From: Palsa-506 sp963836355 | Lineage (GTDB): Bacteria > Actinomycetota > Actinomycetes > Streptosporangiales > Streptosporangiaceae | NCBI GenBank assembly: GCA_963836355.1 | Contig: CAWIJO010000007.1 | Span: 186,001-250,000 of the forward strand | Direction: 5' to 3' | Length of the DNA: 64,000 bases | Shown here: positions 37,618 to 46,010 of the stretch, in pieces | How the letters are laid out: every line of letters starts with the position of its first letter | Numbering within the stretch: position 1 is the stretch's first letter | The notes under the pieces: model-generated | Told to the model about the DNA's origin: nothing | The model's input: only the letters and a program-made list of their open reading frames with translations | Database searches by the model: none | Made by a program: the position numbers and the translations under genes

Positions 37618-38943
37618 ATGGTGGTCGGCATGGCCGGGCGCAAGGAGATCTTGGAGGTGGCCGGCCGGACGGTGCCGGTCAGCAACCCGGACAAGGTCTA
37701 CTTCCCGCAGACCGGGCACACGAAGCTGGACGTGATCAGGTACTACCTGACAGTCGCCGAGGGCGCACTGCGCGGAGTGGCCGGGCGGCCGATGGTACTC
37801 AAGCGCTTCGTTAACGGCGCTGCCGAGCCGGCGTTCTTTCAGAAGCGGGCGCCGTCCGCGCGGCCAGACTGGATCGAGACCGTCGAGCTGAGCTTCCCGT
37901 CCGGGCGCACCGCCGAGGAAGTCGTCGTCCGGGACGCGGCTGGGCTCGCCTGGGTGGCGAACCTGGGCTGCATCGACCTCAACCCGCACCCGGTCCGGGC
38001 CGCCGACCTGGACCATCCGGACGAGCTGCGGGTCGATCTCGATCCGGTGCCCGGCATCGAGTGGCCGCAGATCGTCGCCGTCGCGCTGGTGGCCAGGGAC
38101 GTGCTGGCGGATTTCGGGCTGGCCGGCTGGCCGAAGACCTCCGGCTCGCGGGGCATCCACGTGTACGCCAGGATCGAGCCGCGCTGGACGTTCACCGAGG
38201 TCCGCGGTGCGGCGGTAGCGCTGGCGCGGGAAATCGAGCGGCGCGCGCCGGAGCTGGCCACCTCCCGGTGGTGGAAGGAGGAGCGGCACGGCGTCTTCGT
38301 CGACTACAACCAGAACGCCAAGGATCGCACGGTGGCCTCGGCCTACTCGGTGCGGCCGACCCCGGACGCGCGGGTCTCGGCACCGCTGGCCTGGGACGAG
38401 GTAGCCGACTGCCGCCCTGAGGCGTTCACGATCGACACCATGCCGGTCCGGTTCGCCGCTTCCGGCGACCTGACCGCTGGCATCGACGAGCTTTCCGGAT
38501 CCCTGCAGCCGCTGCTCGATCTGGCCGCCGCGGATACGGCCGCCGGGCTGCCCGACGCGCCGTGGCCACCGCATTTCGATAAGCAGGCCGGTGAGCCGCC
38601 GCGGGTGCAGCCGTCGAAACGGCGAGCCGGTCCTGGCCCCGGTCCAGGTCCAGGTCGCGGCGCCAGCGGGCCGACCGGGCGGCGGAAGTCGGCGATGCCG
38701 CTGATCGAGATCGCCAGGGCGGCGAGTCAGGCCGAGGCAATGGCGGGCCTGGATCGGTGGAAGGAGCGGCACGGCGACGTGTGGCCGTACCTGGAGCCGT
38801 CCGACGTGCTGGTCGACTCGATGCGTGGCCGGTCATCGACCTGGACCAGGATCCGGCTGAACTTGCGCAACGTGCCCGCCGGGGAGCGTCCTGGCCAGGA
38901 GGCGCTGGAAGTGGACTACGACCCCTGGGCGGGCGGCGGGTAG
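37618..38943 (+). CDS. LigD-type DNA polymerase/primase domain protein
   Basis: Archaeo-eukaryotic primase-like polymerase as found in bacterial non-homologous end joining. Seen: VSNPDKVYFPQTGHTKLDVI, GRPMVLKRFVNGA, FFQKRAPSARPDWIETV, the catalytic ELRVDLDPVPGIEWPQI (DxD), KTSGSRGIHVYARI, FVDYNQNAKDRTVASAYSVR and LAWDEV. The ligase and nuclease domains of LigD are absent; a C-terminal extension (MPLIEIARAASQAEAMAGLD, WPYLEPSDVLVDSM) follows a basic linker. No ku gene is in the window. The start is ATG 37618 or the ATG at 37630 (MAGRKEILEVAG); no clear SD. Confidence 0.88.
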   Translation: MVVGMAGRKEILEVAGRTVPVSNPDKVYFPQTGHTKLDVIRYYLTVAEGALRGVAGRPMVLKRFVNGAAEPAFFQKRAPSARPDWIETVELSFPSGRTAEEVVVRDAAGLAWVANLGCIDLNPHPVRAADLDHPDELRVDLDPVPGIEWPQIVAVALVARDVLADFGLAGWPKTSGSRGIHVYARIEPRWTFTEVRGAAVALAREIERRAPELATSRWWKEERHGVFVDYNQNAKDRTVASAYSVRPTPDARVSAPLAWDEVADCRPEAFTIDTMPVRFAASGDLTAGIDELSGSLQPLLDLAAADTAAGLPDAPWPPHFDKQAGEPPRVQPSKRRAGPGPGPGPGRGASGPTGRRKSAMPLIEIARAASQAEAMAGLDRWKERHGDVWPYLEPSDVLVDSMRGRSSTWTRIRLNLRNVPAGERPGQEALEVDYDPWAGGG

Positions 38944-39157
38944 CGGCGCCTTCGCCGCGCTAACGGCCGCTGGCATTGCCTGGTGATATGGCTCTGGTGA
39001 TATCGGTCCTGATGAGCGAGTATCCCGCTATGACCGCTGACTTTAGCGAGGGCTTTCGCCGGGGCCTTGAAGTCCGCAGGCGCTCAAGCCTACGGAGACC
39101 TGGGCACGCCTTAGCCTTCCGTTCTCGTCAGCGGCGGGCGACTGCCAGCGGGGCGGC

Positions 39158-39583
39158 TCAGTCGGCGATGTCGCGCATCGCGATGACTTTCTCGGCCCGC
39201 AGCCGGACGAGTAGCTCGCCCGGCGCGCCGTTCCTGGCGCCGTACGCCTCGGCCCGCTCGGCCCCCATGTAGCGGCCACCGAGCATGGCGGCCCACTTGC
39301 GCACCTCGGCGACATCATCGGAGAGCGCCACAGGGCCCTCGATCAGGACGAACGAGTACGGCGGCTGCTGGTCATCGACGCACAGCGCGGCCCGCGGATC
39401 CCGGCGCAACGCCTTGCCCTTGACTCCGCTGGAGTGCGTCGTCAGCACCACATCGTCGCCGTCCAGCGTGAACCAGATCGGCGTCACGTGCGGCCGGCCG
39501 TCCGCGCGAGTTACCGCGAGCTTCCCCGTCCTGGTTCCGGCCAGCACGAACTCGCGCCATTGCGCGTCAGTCATCGTCGCCAT
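39158..39583 (-). CDS. PPOX-class F420-dependent flavin/deazaflavin oxidoreductase
   Basis: Split beta-barrel protein of 141 residues: TGKLAVTRADGRPHVTPIWF, DDVVLTTHSSGVKGKALRRD, RAALCVDDQQPPYSFVLIEG, VALSDDVAEVRKWAAMLGGR and YGARNGAPGELLVRL. The pattern is the PPOX-class F420-dependent group (Rv1155/FDOR-B-like). Substrate unknown. The ATG at 39583 lies 14 bases from a 9-bp tandem repeat that separates it from the divergent P450. Confidence 0.85.
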   Translation of the reverse strand: MATMTDAQWREFVLAGTRTGKLAVTRADGRPHVTPIWFTLDGDDVVLTTHSSGVKGKALRRDPRAALCVDDQQPPYSFVLIEGPVALSDDVAEVRKWAAMLGGRYMGAERAEAYGARNGAPGELLVRLRAEKVIAMRDIAD

Positions 39584-39596
39584 GGGCGTACGCTAC

Positions 39597-39651
39597 GGCG
39601 GCCCGGCGGCCCGGCGGCCCGGCGGCCCGGCGGCCCGGCGGCCCGGCGGGC
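39597..39651. repeat. 9-bp GC-only tandem repeat
   Basis: About six copies of CGGCGGCCC (or a circular permutation) directly upstream of the PPOX start codon. Confidence 0.85.
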
Positions 39652-39732
39652 TGGGCTCTCGCGCGCCCCTGGCTTGTGCCCCTATGGTCGGGTCATGACC
39701 AGGACCGCCGCCGTTCGCGGGAGGTGAGACCG

Positions 39733-40922
39733 GTGGCATCCTTGCCGGTACTGGATACCGACCCCTTCGACGAAGAGTTCCTGCGGGCCCCGGAGCCAAT
39801 TCACGAGAAGCTGCGGGATGCCGGGCCGGTGGTCTACCTGGAGCGGTACCGGATTCTGGTCGATGGCCCGGTTCGCCGAGGTCCAGGCCGCGCTACGTGA
39901 TCATCGGACGTTCTGCTCCAAGGCCGGGGTCGGGCTGAGCGACTTCACCGCAGAGAAGCCGTGGCGCCCGCCGAGCCTGCTGCTCGAGGCGGACCCGCCG
40001 GAACACACCGGGGTCCGGCGGGTCACAGCGCGAGCGCTATCGCCGCGAGTGATCGAGCGGCTGCGGGATGAGTTCCGGTGGCGAGCTGACGAGCTGGTGA
40101 CTGACCTCGCCGCGCGCGGCGACTTCGACGGGGTTTCTGACTTCGGGCAGGCCTACCCACTGCGGGTGTTCCCGGACGCGGTGGGCCTGCGCCCGGACGG
40201 CCGGGAGCACCTGCTCACGTACGGGACTATGGTGTTCAACGCGTTCGGCCCGCCGAACCGGCTGCTCGCCGAGTCGATGACGGCCGCGGAGCCGGTGCGT
40301 GCCTGGATTGCCGAGAGCTGCCGCCGCGAGTCACTTGCCCCGGGCGGCCTCGGCAGCGAGATTTACGCGGCCGTCGGCCGCGAGGAGATCACCGAGGAAG
40401 AGGCCGGGCTGCTGGTGCGGTCGCTGTTGTCCGCCGGGGGTGGACACCACGGTGCACACGCTGGCCTGGGCGCTGCACGCGCTCGCGGTCAACCCGGATC
40501 AGTGGCAGGCGTTGCGAGCCAACCCGGCCCTGGCCCGGTCGGCGGTCGAGGAGACACTCCGGCATGCTTCCCCGGTGCAAACGTTCTTCCGCACGACCAC
40601 CCGCGCAGTCGACATCGCCGGGACGACCATCCCGCCCGGGAAGAAGGTGCTGCTGTTCCTCGGCGCGGCAAACCGCGATCCGCGGGCCTGGCCGGAGCCG
40701 GACCGGTTCAACGTCCGGCGGCGAGCGGCCGGGCATGTCGGACTCGGCTCGGGAATTCACGCGTGCGTAGGGGCAGCACTCGCCCGCCTGGAGGGCGAGC
40801 TTCTGCTGACAGCCCTGGCCCGGCAGGTGCGCAGCCTGGAGCTGACCGGCCTGGTCCGGCCGCACCTGAATAACACGATCAAGGGCCTGGCCGGGCTGCC
40901 GGTCCGGGTCAGCGCCGCCTGA
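39733..40922 (+). CDS. Cytochrome P450 (two +1 offsets)
   Basis: Haem-thiolate monooxygenase. Three frames join into one P450: VASLPVLDTDPFDEEFLRAP to ERY, then GFWSMARFAEVQAALRDHRT, LLLEADPPEHTGVRRVTARA, LVRSLLSAG, then VDTTVHTLAWALHALAVNPD (I-helix AGxDTT), EETLRHASPVQTFFRTTTRA (ExxR) and GLGSGIHACVGAALARLEGE with the haem Cys. One extra C in TACCGGATTC (about 39849-39858) and one extra G in a GGGGG run (about 40435) explain the shifts. All motifs survive, so sequence error or recent damage is likely. The GTG at 39733 has GGAGGTGAG upstream. The stop codon lies at the start of a 24-bp tandem array. Confidence 0.82.
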
Positions 40923-41027
40923 GCAGTCCTGGCCAGCGCCGCCTGAGCGAGACGAGTCAGCGCCGTCTTAGCGAGACGAGTCAGCGCCGCCTGAGCGAGA
41001 CGAGTCAGCGCCGCCTGAGCGGGACGG
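40908..41027 (+). repeat. 24-bp tandem repeats beginning over the P450 stop codon
   Basis: Five units of GTCAGCGCCGCCTGAGCGAG type (first two slightly different, last three at 40956, 40980 and 41004). The first encodes the terminal SAA-stop of the P450; each later unit repeats GCCGCC-TGA or a variant. Confidence 0.88.
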
Positions 41028-41117
41028 CTGCGATGTGCGGCCCAGGCGACATTGCGTACCCGAGCCAGCGACGCGGTTTCTCCTCATCATCCACGGCGGT
41101 ATCTCCCGTGCTCAGCC

Positions 41118-42050
41118 TCAGACGAGCTGCGGGACTACCTCGGAAGCGATCAGCTCCAGCTGTTCGAGATCATGCAGGTCGAGAATCTGCAGGTAGGCCC
41201 GCTGCGCGCCGAGTTCGGCGTATGTCCCGAGCGTATCGACGACCTGGGCCGGCGTACCGGCGATGCCACCGGTGCGCAGGTCGGCGAGATCCCTGCCGAT
41301 CGAGGCTGCGCGCCGGTGCAGCTCCGCCGGTGACCGCCCGCAGCACACCAGCTGCGCTACCGAGTAAATCATCGAGTCCGCGGCGCGGCCCGCCGCCGAG
41401 CAGGCGTCCCGCACCCGGCCGAATGCCGCCGCCGTGTCCTGCACCGCGTTGAAGGCGACGTTGTACTCGTTTGCGTACCGAGCCGCCAGCCGCGGCGTCC
41501 GGCGCGGCCCGCTGCCGCCGATGAGCACCGGCGGCCGAGGCCGCTGGGCCGGCTTAGGCAGTCCCGGCGAGTCGGTCACCGTATAGTGCTTGCCGCTGAA
41601 CGAGAACTTCTCACCTTCCGGCGTCTCCCAGAGCCCGGTGATGATGGCCAGTTGCTCCTCGAACCGCTCGAAGCGCTCGCCGGTGCCAGGGAACGGGATG
41701 GCATAGGCCTCATGCTCGGCCGCGAACCAGCCCGCCCCAAACCCGAATTCCGCTCGGCCGCCGCTCATCTGGTCCACCTGCGCGACGGCGATCGCCAGCG
41801 GGCCCGGATAACGGAACGTGGCCGGAGTCATCAGCGTGCCGAGCCGGATCCTGGATGTCTCGCGGGCCAGCCCGGCCAGCGTTACCCAGGCGTCGGTCGG
41901 CCCGGGCAGGCCGCTGACCGGGCCCATCTTCAGATAGTGATCGGAGCGGAAGAAGGCATCGAAGCCAAGGTCCTCCGCCGCGCGGGCGACTGCGAGCAGC
42001 GTGCCATAGCTGGCGCCTTGCTGGGGCTCGGTGAAGATCCGCAGTTGCAT
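41118..42050 (-). CDS. LLM-class F420-dependent oxidoreductase
   Basis: TIM-barrel luciferase-like enzyme of about 310 residues expected to use F420. MQLRIFTEPQQGASYGTLLA, VARAAEDLGFDAFFRSDHYL, RIRLGTLMTPATFRYPGPLA, VDQMSGGRAEFGFGAGWF, PVLIGGSGPRRTPRLAARYA and GIAGTPAQVVDTLGTYAELG are typical. The ATG at 42050 has AAGGA upstream. It follows the AbiEi-like gene with a 4-base gap and is likely co-transcribed. Substrate unknown. Confidence 0.9.
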   Translation of the reverse strand: MQLRIFTEPQQGASYGTLLAVARAAEDLGFDAFFRSDHYLKMGPVSGLPGPTDAWVTLAGLARETSRIRLGTLMTPATFRYPGPLAIAVAQVDQMSGGRAEFGFGAGWFAAEHEAYAIPFPGTGERFERFEEQLAIITGLWETPEGEKFSFSGKHYTVTDSPGLPKPAQRPRPPVLIGGSGPRRTPRLAARYANEYNVAFNAVQDTAAAFGRVRDACSAAGRAADSMIYSVAQLVCCGRSPAELHRRAASIGRDLADLRTGGIAGTPAQVVDTLGTYAELGAQRAYLQILDLHDLEQLELIASEVVPQLV

Positions 42051-42054
42051 GCTG

Positions 42055-43032
42055 TCATCCTTCCGTATCAGCCTGGATCGTGCAGTCAGGGCCGCAGGGC
42101 CGGGGCTGGCCAGACCAGCCGCGGCTGCCCAGCACGCGGCCGACCTCGGCGGCAACCGCGCAGGGCCGCTGTGTCACATCGGACCATGAGTACCGCAGCG
42201 TGACGCAGCCGTCGGCGGCACTCGCGTTATCCCGGTGAATGTCCCGCCAGCGCTCCCCGTCGGGGTGGGCGGCCTGGCCGTCTAGCTCCACGATCAGCCG
42301 GTACCGCCGGTAGCGGACGTCCTCGTACCTGGCTGGGCCGGCCGCGCTAGTCGGCCACTGGCGAACGCCGGCCGGCAAGCCGTGCGAGCGTTCGACTCGG
42401 TAAAGGTAGCCGTACTCGAGTGCCGACTGCACCCCTGACCTGGCATCGCCCAGCGCCAGGGACAGTTCCTTCCGCCACCGCAGTCTCCGCCGCGCGGTCA
42501 TTGCTGCCCGGATTCTGTCCGGCGTGGTCCGGCGGCTGGCGCACCCGCGCAGGATCCAGCCGATCCCCTCCGCCACGCTGGCCGCCGCGCTGGCGAGATC
42601 GAGCACGGTGTCCTCCAACCTGGTAAGAGGCGGCAGCAGCACCGGGTGCCTGGCATCGTCGACCCGGCCCGAGTAATGCAGCCGGACCTGCGTCATAGCC
42701 GCGACCCGCTTGCCCCGCGGCACCGTGACGTGGACGAGCCGGTCCTCGCGTCCGCCCGCGCCGAGCAGCCCGTGCAGACCGGCCGCGCTCTGATAGCTCA
42801 GCACCGCGCGCGGCCCGGCGCCGAGAACCGCCGCCCACAGCATGACTTCGCGGTCCGGCCTTCCGGTGAAGGCTGCGTATACCCCGGTGTGCAGCCGCTG
42901 CCAGCGCTTGCTGTCCAGCCTGGCGGCCAGCGCGTGCCTGCTCAGGCCGGCGCCGAGTGCCTGGCCGCGGGTTATGACGCCCGCCTGCAGCTCCAGGATC
43001 TGGCGGCAGCCGGCGGGCAACTGGCTAGTCAT
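42055..43032 (-). CDS. AbiEi-like/DUF559-type protein with endonuclease-like C-terminus
   Basis: A 325-residue protein. The N-terminus (LELQAGVITRGQALGAGLSR, WQRLHTGVYAAFTGRPDREV) is the winged-helix head seen in AbiEi-type proteins; the middle has LSYQSAAGLHGLLG and VHVTVPRGKRV. The C-terminal region (YEDVRYRRYRLIVELDGQAA, HPDGERWRDIHRDNASAADG, TLRYSWSDV) matches the DUF559/Vsr-like nuclease fold, with the E-L-D core. Actinomycete genomes carry many such stand-alone proteins; whether they act in abortive infection or DNA repair is unproven. No AbiEii toxin is next to it. Confidence 0.75.
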   Translation of the reverse strand: MTSQLPAGCRQILELQAGVITRGQALGAGLSRHALAARLDSKRWQRLHTGVYAAFTGRPDREVMLWAAVLGAGPRAVLSYQSAAGLHGLLGAGGREDRLVHVTVPRGKRVAAMTQVRLHYSGRVDDARHPVLLPPLTRLEDTVLDLASAAASVAEGIGWILRGCASRRTTPDRIRAAMTARRRLRWRKELSLALGDARSGVQSALEYGYLYRVERSHGLPAGVRQWPTSAAGPARYEDVRYRRYRLIVELDGQAAHPDGERWRDIHRDNASAADGCVTLRYSWSDVTQRPCAVAAEVGRVLGSRGWSGQPRPCGPDCTIQADTEG

Positions 43033-43319
43033 GAGCCCTAGCGTCGCTCGGCAAGTCAGGCGCCGGGCAGGCCCGCGTCAAGACTGTGGATAACCAGCGT
43101 CATTGTTGTGGATAGACCAGCGGGAAGCCCGGCGGGATGGTAACGCCGCCCTGTGCGTGGACCGGCCGCAAGGTGTCCGCCCCGGTGGCCGCGAGCTGCC
43201 CCGGTGGCCGCGAGCCTCATGGTGCCCGCCCGGACCGGGGTGCCCGGCCACGTGGTGTCTGCTGCCGAGCAGTGTCCACCGGCCAGGGTAATTGGCCGCC
43301 GAATCAGCGGTCAATCGAC

Positions 43320-43365
43320 AGCGGTTAGGATTTTGCCGGTTAACACCGGACACATGTTAACCACT
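43320..43365 (+). repeat. 46-bp palindromic element, copy C
   Basis: AGCGGTTAGGATTT at the left end, GTTAACCACT at the right end, centre CCGG-TTAACA-CCGG. It aligns without gaps with copies A (reverse complement) and B. Confidence 0.9.
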
Positions 43366-43385
43366 AATCAAGAGGCCCGTGCGGG

Positions 43386-43498
43386 TGATTCCCCTGTGGC
43401 TGCCGGGGCTTATGTGCCCAGGTGCGGGGCCGCCAATGGCGCCATTGGCGCAGGCCCGATACGCCATTGATTCCCCTGTGGCTGCCGGCGCTTATATG
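43386..43498. repeat. Direct repeats flanking a 20-bp palindrome
   Basis: TGATTCCCCTGTGGCTGCCG starts at 43386 and again at 43468, each followed by a similar GCTTAT word. Between them 43431-43450 (CGCCAATGGCGCCATTGGCG) is a perfect 20-bp palindrome. Confidence 0.85.
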
Positions 43499-43590
43499 TC
43501 AAGTGAAGCGACGTAAATGGTGTCGTCGGGGCGGGGCGGCGCTGCCCAGGACAGGGCGAGGCCGCGCTGCGCAAGAAACACAGGCGACGC

Positions 43591-43723
43591 GGCAGCAGGC
43601 CAGGCAGCGGCCCAGGCAGCAGGCCAGGCAGCGGGCCGGGCAGCGGCCCAGGCAGCAGGCCAGGCAGCGGGCCGGGCAGCGGGCCAGGCAGCGGGCCGGG
43701 CAGCGGCCCAGGCAGCGGCCCAG
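43591..43723. repeat. 12-bp tandem array
   Basis: About eleven units based on GGCAGCAGGCCA or GGCAGCGGCCCA in mixed order. On the minus strand it gives a Cys/Leu/Arg-rich open frame that is a by-product of the repeat. Confidence 0.85.
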
Positions 43724-43780
43724 CACTGGTAGCTGGCCGTGCGTCGCCACTGGTCCTGCGCGGCCGGCCCACCCCGGCTG

Positions 43781-43838
43781 GCCAGCCCGGCAGGCCAGCC
43801 CGGCAGGCCAGCCCGGCAGGCCAGCCCGGCTGGCCAGC
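43781..43838. repeat. 13-bp tandem array
   Basis: Four copies of CCAGCCCGGCAGG or close variants, starting about 30 bases beyond the stop of the RNA methyltransferase gene. Confidence 0.8.
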
Positions 43839-43866
43839 GAGCAGCCGGGCCGCCTGGGCCGGCCCG

Positions 43867-45219
43867 CTACCAGCGGGTCAGCGTGGCCAGGCACTCCACG
43901 TGGTGGGTCATCGGGAACGCGTCGAACGCGCGCAGCTCCCCAAGATCCCAGCCCTGCTCGCCGAAAATGGCCAGGTCTCGAGCCAGCGTCGGCGGGTCGC
44001 ACGATACGTAGGCGATCCGGTTCAGCGTGGCATCGGTACCCGCCGCCGCCAGCAGCTCGACGACCTGCCGCCCGGCGCCCGTCCTCGGCGGGTCGAGCAC
44101 CGCGAGCGAGGCACCGGAAACGCCGTACCTGGCGAGCATCGCGGCGGCGTCGCCCTTGTGCACCCTGGCCCATGGCGTAGACCGCAGATTGTGCCGGGCG
44201 TCGCGCACCGCGGACGTGTCTTCCTCGATCGCGATCACGGCGCCGGCCGGCCCTACCGCGTCGGCCAGCACGCCCGCGAACAGCCCGGCGCCGCAGTACA
44301 GGTCCAGCGCCACGTCCCCGGGCCGCGGCGCCAGCGCGCCGAGCACGGCGTCGGCCAGCGCGGTGGCCGCGCCCGGATGAACCTGCCAGAAGGTGCCCGC
44401 ACTCACCCGCCAGGACCGTCCGGCGGCCTGCTGGTGCAGGAATCCGCTGCCCCGCAACGCCGTGAGCCCGCCGTCAGGCACCGGCGCGAGTACCGAGTCC
44501 GCCGCGAAATCGGGCCACGATTTGAAACGGAAGGGACCACCGGAGACAATTACCGCTCGCTCGGCTGCCTTCGGCGCGACTGCCACTTCCACCGACCGGA
44601 CGCCAGGCCAGCGGTGGCGCGGCACGCCGACGTCGCTGACCAGCTGATGCGCGATCGGGCAGGCACCGATCGCGGCGACCTGATGGGAGCGGTGCCGGTG
44701 CAGCCCGGCAATGCCATCGCGCCGCACGGCGAACTTGACCCGGGTCCGCCAGCCAAGGCCGTCCTCGTCGCCGTCCAGCGGCTCGACCAGGACATCGCGG
44801 TCAATGCCGGCGATCCGGCGCAGCTGTTGGCGGATCACCGCGGCCTTCAGTGCGCGCTGGGCCGGCATGCTGGCGTGCTGCCAGTCACAGCCGCCGCAGC
44901 CGCCCGGGCGGGCATGCGGGCAGCGGGGCTCGACCCGGTCGGCGGACGGGACCAGGATCTCCACCGCATCGGCCCGGGCGAACTTCGAATTGGTCTGGGT
45001 GATCATGGCGCGTACCTGCTCGCCGGGCAGGGCGTGCCGCACGAAGATCACCCGGCCGGGTGAGCCTGATCCGCCAGCCGAGGCAGCGCCGTCCGGCGCG
45101 GAGCCTGCGGCCGGGCCGAGGGCCGCGCGGGCTACGCACCAGCCGCCGTGCACGACCTCCCCGACGGTGAGATCGAGCAGGTCGCCGGTCTTGGGCGGGT
45201 CTCCGACGGCCAGATTCAT
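43867..45219 (-). CDS. TRAM-domain m5U RNA methyltransferase (RumA/TrmA family)
   Basis: SAM-dependent uridine-C5 methylation of RNA. The N-terminal TRAM barrel is DLTVGEVVHGGWCVARAA to VRHALPGEQVRAMI; the Fe-S type cysteines are in RCPHARPGGCGGCDWQ; motif I is VALDLYCGAGLFAGVLADA; the active site has LDPPRTGAGRQVVELLA and YVSCDPPTLARDL with the catalytic Cys. The ATG at 45219 (MNLAVGDPPKTGD) fits the domain start; upstream codons are not family-like. The TRAM domain carries a Gly/Ser/Ala insertion. Divergent from the trkA pair, as in related genomes. Confidence 0.92.
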   Translation of the reverse strand: MNLAVGDPPKTGDLLDLTVGEVVHGGWCVARAALGPAAGSAPDGAASAGGSGSPGRVIFVRHALPGEQVRAMITQTNSKFARADAVEILVPSADRVEPRCPHARPGGCGGCDWQHASMPAQRALKAAVIRQQLRRIAGIDRDVLVEPLDGDEDGLGWRTRVKFAVRRDGIAGLHRHRSHQVAAIGACPIAHQLVSDVGVPRHRWPGVRSVEVAVAPKAAERAVIVSGGPFRFKSWPDFAADSVLAPVPDGGLTALRGSGFLHQQAAGRSWRVSAGTFWQVHPGAATALADAVLGALAPRPGDVALDLYCGAGLFAGVLADAVGPAGAVIAIEEDTSAVRDARHNLRSTPWARVHKGDAAAMLARYGVSGASLAVLDPPRTGAGRQVVELLAAAGTDATLNRIAYVSCDPPTLARDLAIFGEQGWDLGELRAFDAFPMTHHVECLATLTRW

Positions 45220-45334
45220 TTCACTATGTTCCCGTGACCGGCGACCGGCGAGTTCATTGGGGCCTTTTGGGGCTAGCAGCGGCGTTGCAGAGGGCATACC
45301 TTGATCGGGCATCATTCTGGCTGAAGGGAAGGCC

Positions 45335-46009
45335 GTGCACATCGTGATCATGGGATGCGGGCGGGTTGGCTCGACTATCGCTCACATCCTTGAGGACCAG
45401 GGACACTCGGTTGCCATGATCGACCAGGACGGGGAGGCGTTCCGTAAGCTACGGTCAGGCTTCAAGGGGAGCAAGATCACCGGCATCGGCTTCGATCGTG
45501 ACGTGCTCATCGAGGCGGGCATCGAGCGGGCGGACGCCTTCGCGGCTGTCAGCAGCGGCGACAACTCCAACGTGATCGCCGCCCGGGTGGCCCGCGAGTC
45601 CTTCAGCGTGGACCGGGTGGTGGCCAGGATCTACGACCCGCGCCGGGCCGAGGTGTACCAGCGGCTCGGCATCCCCACCGTAGCGACCGTCCGCTGGACG
45701 GCGGACCAGATGCTGCGCAGGCTGCTCCCGGAAGGCTCGGAACCGCTCTGGCGCGACCCGACCGGCACCATCGTGCTGGCCGAGGTGGCCTGCTCCGATG
45801 GCTGGCTGGGCGAGAAGGTGCGAGCGCTGGAGGATTCGGCCGAGGCCCGGATCGCATTCATCTCCCGGCTCGGCGAGGTCATGCTGCCGGGGCCCGACAC
45901 CGTCCTGCAGGAGGGCGACGTGCTGAATGTCATCGCCCACGAGGGCGACATCGAGCGGATAACGGCGGTGTTCTGCCGCCCGGCCCCGCCGGGAAAGGCC
46001 GGTCACTGA
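45335..46009 (+). CDS. TrkA-type potassium channel/transporter regulator (first of pair)
   Basis: RCK protein of 224 residues controlling K+ uptake. Rossmann loop IVIMGCGRVGSTIAHILEDQ, acidic end MIDQDGEAF, FDRDVLIEAGIERADAFAAV, and a C-terminal RCK_C half (EVACSDGWLGEKVRALEDSA, LQEGDVLNVIA). GTG start. The next TrkA gene starts 1 base after its stop, so the two form a coupled heteromer-like pair known as CeoB/CeoC in mycobacteria. Confidence 0.9.
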   Translation: MHIVIMGCGRVGSTIAHILEDQGHSVAMIDQDGEAFRKLRSGFKGSKITGIGFDRDVLIEAGIERADAFAAVSSGDNSNVIAARVARESFSVDRVVARIYDPRRAEVYQRLGIPTVATVRWTADQMLRRLLPEGSEPLWRDPTGTIVLAEVACSDGWLGEKVRALEDSAEARIAFISRLGEVMLPGPDTVLQEGDVLNVIAHEGDIERITAVFCRPAPPGKAGH

Positions 46010-46010
46010 T

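Larger units (their letters stand above)
43033..43866. other. Repeat-dominated intergenic region
   Basis: About 830 bases between the AbiEi-like gene and the RNA methyltransferase. It contains the 46-bp element copy C, a pair of direct repeats around a perfect palindrome, and two GC-rich tandem arrays. Open frames here are products of the repeats; I see no gene. Confidence 0.6.

Noticed and set aside
43499..44173. Cys-rich minus-strand protein (CLACCLGRC repeats), possible metal-binding protein
   Set aside because: Its cysteines come from the 12-bp DNA tandem array and the rest overlaps the methyltransferase gene in another frame.
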